Shown: positions 32,751 to 34,660 of the stretch, in pieces | How positions within the stretch are numbered: the stretch's first letter is position 1 | Layout of the letters: the number at the start of each line of letters is the position of its first letter | DNA from: Thermomicrobiales bacterium | Lineage (GTDB): Bacteria > Chloroflexota > Chloroflexia > Thermomicrobiales > UBA6265 | Length of the DNA stretch: 34,660 nt | NCBI GenBank assembly: GCA_025928015.1 | Contig: JAICKJ010000006.1 | Location: 1-34,660, forward strand | Reading direction: 5' to 3' | Translations under genes and position numbers: made by a program | The notes under the pieces: model-generated | The model's database searches: none | The model's input: only the letters and a program-made list of their open reading frames with translations | What the model was told of the DNA's origin: nothing

Positions 32751-32972
32751 GTGAGCGATCCGGGTGTGGTCATCAGCGAGGACGAGGCGGCGACGCTCGC
32801 CCGGTGGGCGGGGTTGACCATGCCGCCGGAGCGGCTGCCGCAACTGGCCCTCAATCTCACGGCGGCGCGCGCCGCGGTCGCCGATCTGGCGCTGGCCGGG
32901 ATCGATCCCGACGCGCCCGTCGCCGGGCCATTCGACCCGTCCTGGCCCGATGACGAGGCGGACGCGTCATGA
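32751..32972 (+). CDS. Small amidase-associated subunit (AtzG/GatC-like, DUF4089-type)
   Basis: 73 aa; ISEDEAATLARWAGLTMPPERLPQLALNLTAARAAVADLALAGIDPDAPVAGPFDPSW; ATGA overlap with amidase gene. Confidence 0.65.
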   Translation: MSDPGVVISEDEAATLARWAGLTMPPERLPQLALNLTAARAAVADLALAGIDPDAPVAGPFDPSWPDDEADAS

Positions 32973-34390
32973 CGACCACCGACATTGGCACCCTGACACT
33001 CCATGGCGCGATCGCCGCGCTGCGCACCCGCGAGCTCTCGGCCGACGAGCTGGTCCGGGCGATGCTCCAGCGCGTCGTCGAGACCGAGCCGGCCCTCCAT
33101 GACTGGGTCGAGATCTTCCCCGACGTGCTCAATCAGGCGGCCATCGCCGACCGCCGGTTCAGCGTCCGCGGCGATCCGCCCGCCTTGCTTGGCATCCCGC
33201 TGGGCGTGAAGGACATCTTCGACCTCGCCGGCACGCCGACGCGCTGCAACGCCGCGTTGCGCGACGAGGCGCCGCCGGCCGTGCGTGACGCGGAGGCGGT
33301 CCACCGGCTGCGCCGGGATGGCGCAATCCTGCTCGGCAAGACGGTGACGCAGGAGTTCGCCGCCGGCGTCGTCAGCGCTCCGGCCCGCAACCCCTGGGAC
33401 CCCGACCGCATCCCCGGCGGCAGCTCCGGCGGCTCGGCCGCGGCCGTCGCCGCCGGCACCTGTCTCGGCGCGCTCGGCTCCGATACCGGTGGCAGCATCC
33501 GTATCCCGGCCTCCGTCACCGGCGTGACCGGGCTGAAACCGACCTGGGGTCAGATCAGCGCCGACGGCGTCTTCCCGCTCTCCGCCTCGCTCGATACGGT
33601 CGGGCCGATTGCCCGGACGGTGCTCGACGCGGCCATCCTCTACCTCAGCCTGGCGAACCGGACGGCGCAGATCCCGGCGACCGTGACGTGCCTGGAGAGC
33701 TGTCAGCGGCTGGACGGCGTCCGGATCGGCATTTTCTCAGGCTGGTTCGACGAACGGATGCAACCGGGTGTCGCCCACGCTTTCGACGAGGCGCTGAGCG
33801 CGCTGCGCAAATTGGGCGCGGACTTGGTCTCCGTCGAGTGGCCGGAGGCGTCGGCGGCGCGCGCGGCGGCGATGCTGATCTCGCGCATTGAGTCGGCGGC
33901 GCTCCACCGCGAAGCATTGCGGACGTCGCCCGAGCTGATGGGCGAGGCGCTGCGCGGCCGGCTGGAGACCGGCGCGATCCTGACCGGCGACGATTATCTC
34001 CGGGCCCGCCAGGCGCGGGTCGGGGTGGCCCGCAGTATCGCCGCGCTCTACCGTGAGCACCGATTGGCGGCAACCGTCGCGCCGACGCTCCCGGCGACCG
34101 CGCCCCGCGCCGACGATTTGCGCGTGGCGTACGGCGACGGCGCAACCGATGAGGTCGGCGTCGCCTTCACCCGCTTCACGATGCCCTTCAACGCGACGGG
34201 TCAGCCGGTCATCTCCGTCCCTTGCGGCTTCGACGATGACCACCTGCCGATCGGCCTCTCGTTCATCGGCCGCCCGCACGCCGAGCTCGACCTCTGCGCC
34301 CTCGCCCACGCCTACGAACACGCCACCGGCTGGTGGCAGCACCGCCCACCGATCACCGCGGAAGACTTCTCCGGGGAGGGCGAACAGTAG
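32969..34390 (+). CDS. Amidase signature family hydrolase (GatA/AtzE-like)
   Basis: 473 aa; GVKDIFDLAGTPTRCN, PGGSSGGSAAAVAAGTCLGALGSDTGGSIRIPAS. Confidence 0.93.
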   Translation: MTTTDIGTLTLHGAIAALRTRELSADELVRAMLQRVVETEPALHDWVEIFPDVLNQAAIADRRFSVRGDPPALLGIPLGVKDIFDLAGTPTRCNAALRDEAPPAVRDAEAVHRLRRDGAILLGKTVTQEFAAGVVSAPARNPWDPDRIPGGSSGGSAAAVAAGTCLGALGSDTGGSIRIPASVTGVTGLKPTWGQISADGVFPLSASLDTVGPIARTVLDAAILYLSLANRTAQIPATVTCLESCQRLDGVRIGIFSGWFDERMQPGVAHAFDEALSALRKLGADLVSVEWPEASAARAAAMLISRIESAALHREALRTSPELMGEALRGRLETGAILTGDDYLRARQARVGVARSIAALYREHRLAATVAPTLPATAPRADDLRVAYGDGATDEVGVAFTRFTMPFNATGQPVISVPCGFDDDHLPIGLSFIGRPHAELDLCALAHAYEHATGWWQHRPPITAEDFSGEGEQ

Positions 34391-34405
34391 GGACGCACGG
34401 CGTGC
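34390..34405 (+). repeat. Short interspersed repeat GGGACGCACGGCGTGC, copy 2
   Basis: Identical 16-mer at 19270-19285. Confidence 0.75.
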
Positions 34406-34451
34406 GGCCGCTGTTGCCGCCCTGCCCATTTTGCCCTTCCCGATCCTCTTC

Positions 34452-34622
34452 CCCGTCATTCCAAGCGAATCGAGCGCCTGTCTTGAGCTTGCCGAAGGAA
34501 ATCTCTCTCACGAGCGTATGCGAGTGCCGCCACGCCGGACGAGCGTGGCGGCGCGGTACACCCGCCGCGCCGTCATGCTGAGCTGGTCGAAGCATCCCCC
34601 GGCGACGCCGGTCCGCGCCGCG
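34452..34622 (-). repeat. Interspersed composite repeat, inverted copy of the 2857-3112 element
   Basis: Reverse complement reads ...ACGCTCGTCCGGCGTGGCGG...GAGAGAGATTTCCTTCGGCAAGCTCAAGACAGGCGCTCGATTCGCTTGGAATGACGG, matching 3010-3110. Confidence 0.85.
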
Positions 34623-34660
34623 GACATTCGTGCCGCCTGAGGCGGACATTGCCTGCGGCC

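Noticed and set aside
1-34660. CRISPR arrays, tRNA/rRNA genes, prophage or intact transposase genes
   Set aside because: Looked for regular spaced repeats, tRNA-like cloverleaf sequence and transposase/integrase motifs; none recognised by eye.

Overview
GC-rich bacterial chromosomal window with dense coding on both strands and many ATGA stop/start overlaps. Gene content suggests a Chloroflexota/Thermomicrobia-like genome (inference only). From left to right: the 3' part of a peptide ABC transporter operon (substrate-binding protein plus two permeases); an intergenic region packed with interspersed repeats; a PPOX/DUF3995-like pair divergent from a TetR gene over a perfect 24-bp palindrome; PaiB-like protein; GbsR/MarR regulator with an ABC exporter; VOC protein; AraC regulator; a large membrane protein; a compact multi-helix candidate RNA next to an unknown protein; ArsR plus MFS; a DoxX/ECF-sigma/SRPBCC operon; two paralogous AAA-LuxR regulators flanking a YciI protein and a frameshifted YefM-like antitoxin; a small NHLP-like, Cys-rich candidate RiPP precursor followed by a perfect 28-bp hairpin; an LPXTG-like surface protein; an M81/MlrC peptidase; an apparent MMPL-Rieske-membrane protein-OmpR-histidine kinase operon; a tandem pair of polysaccharide deacetylases (one decayed, one intact); a cold-shock-domain protein; and a small-subunit/amidase pair. 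No rRNA, tRNA, CRISPR array or intact transposase was recognised. Most promising leads: the candidate RiPP precursor at 21975-22256, the structured-RNA candidate at 11278-11371, and the MMPL/Rieske/two-component operon with a period-11 direct repeat in its promoter region.
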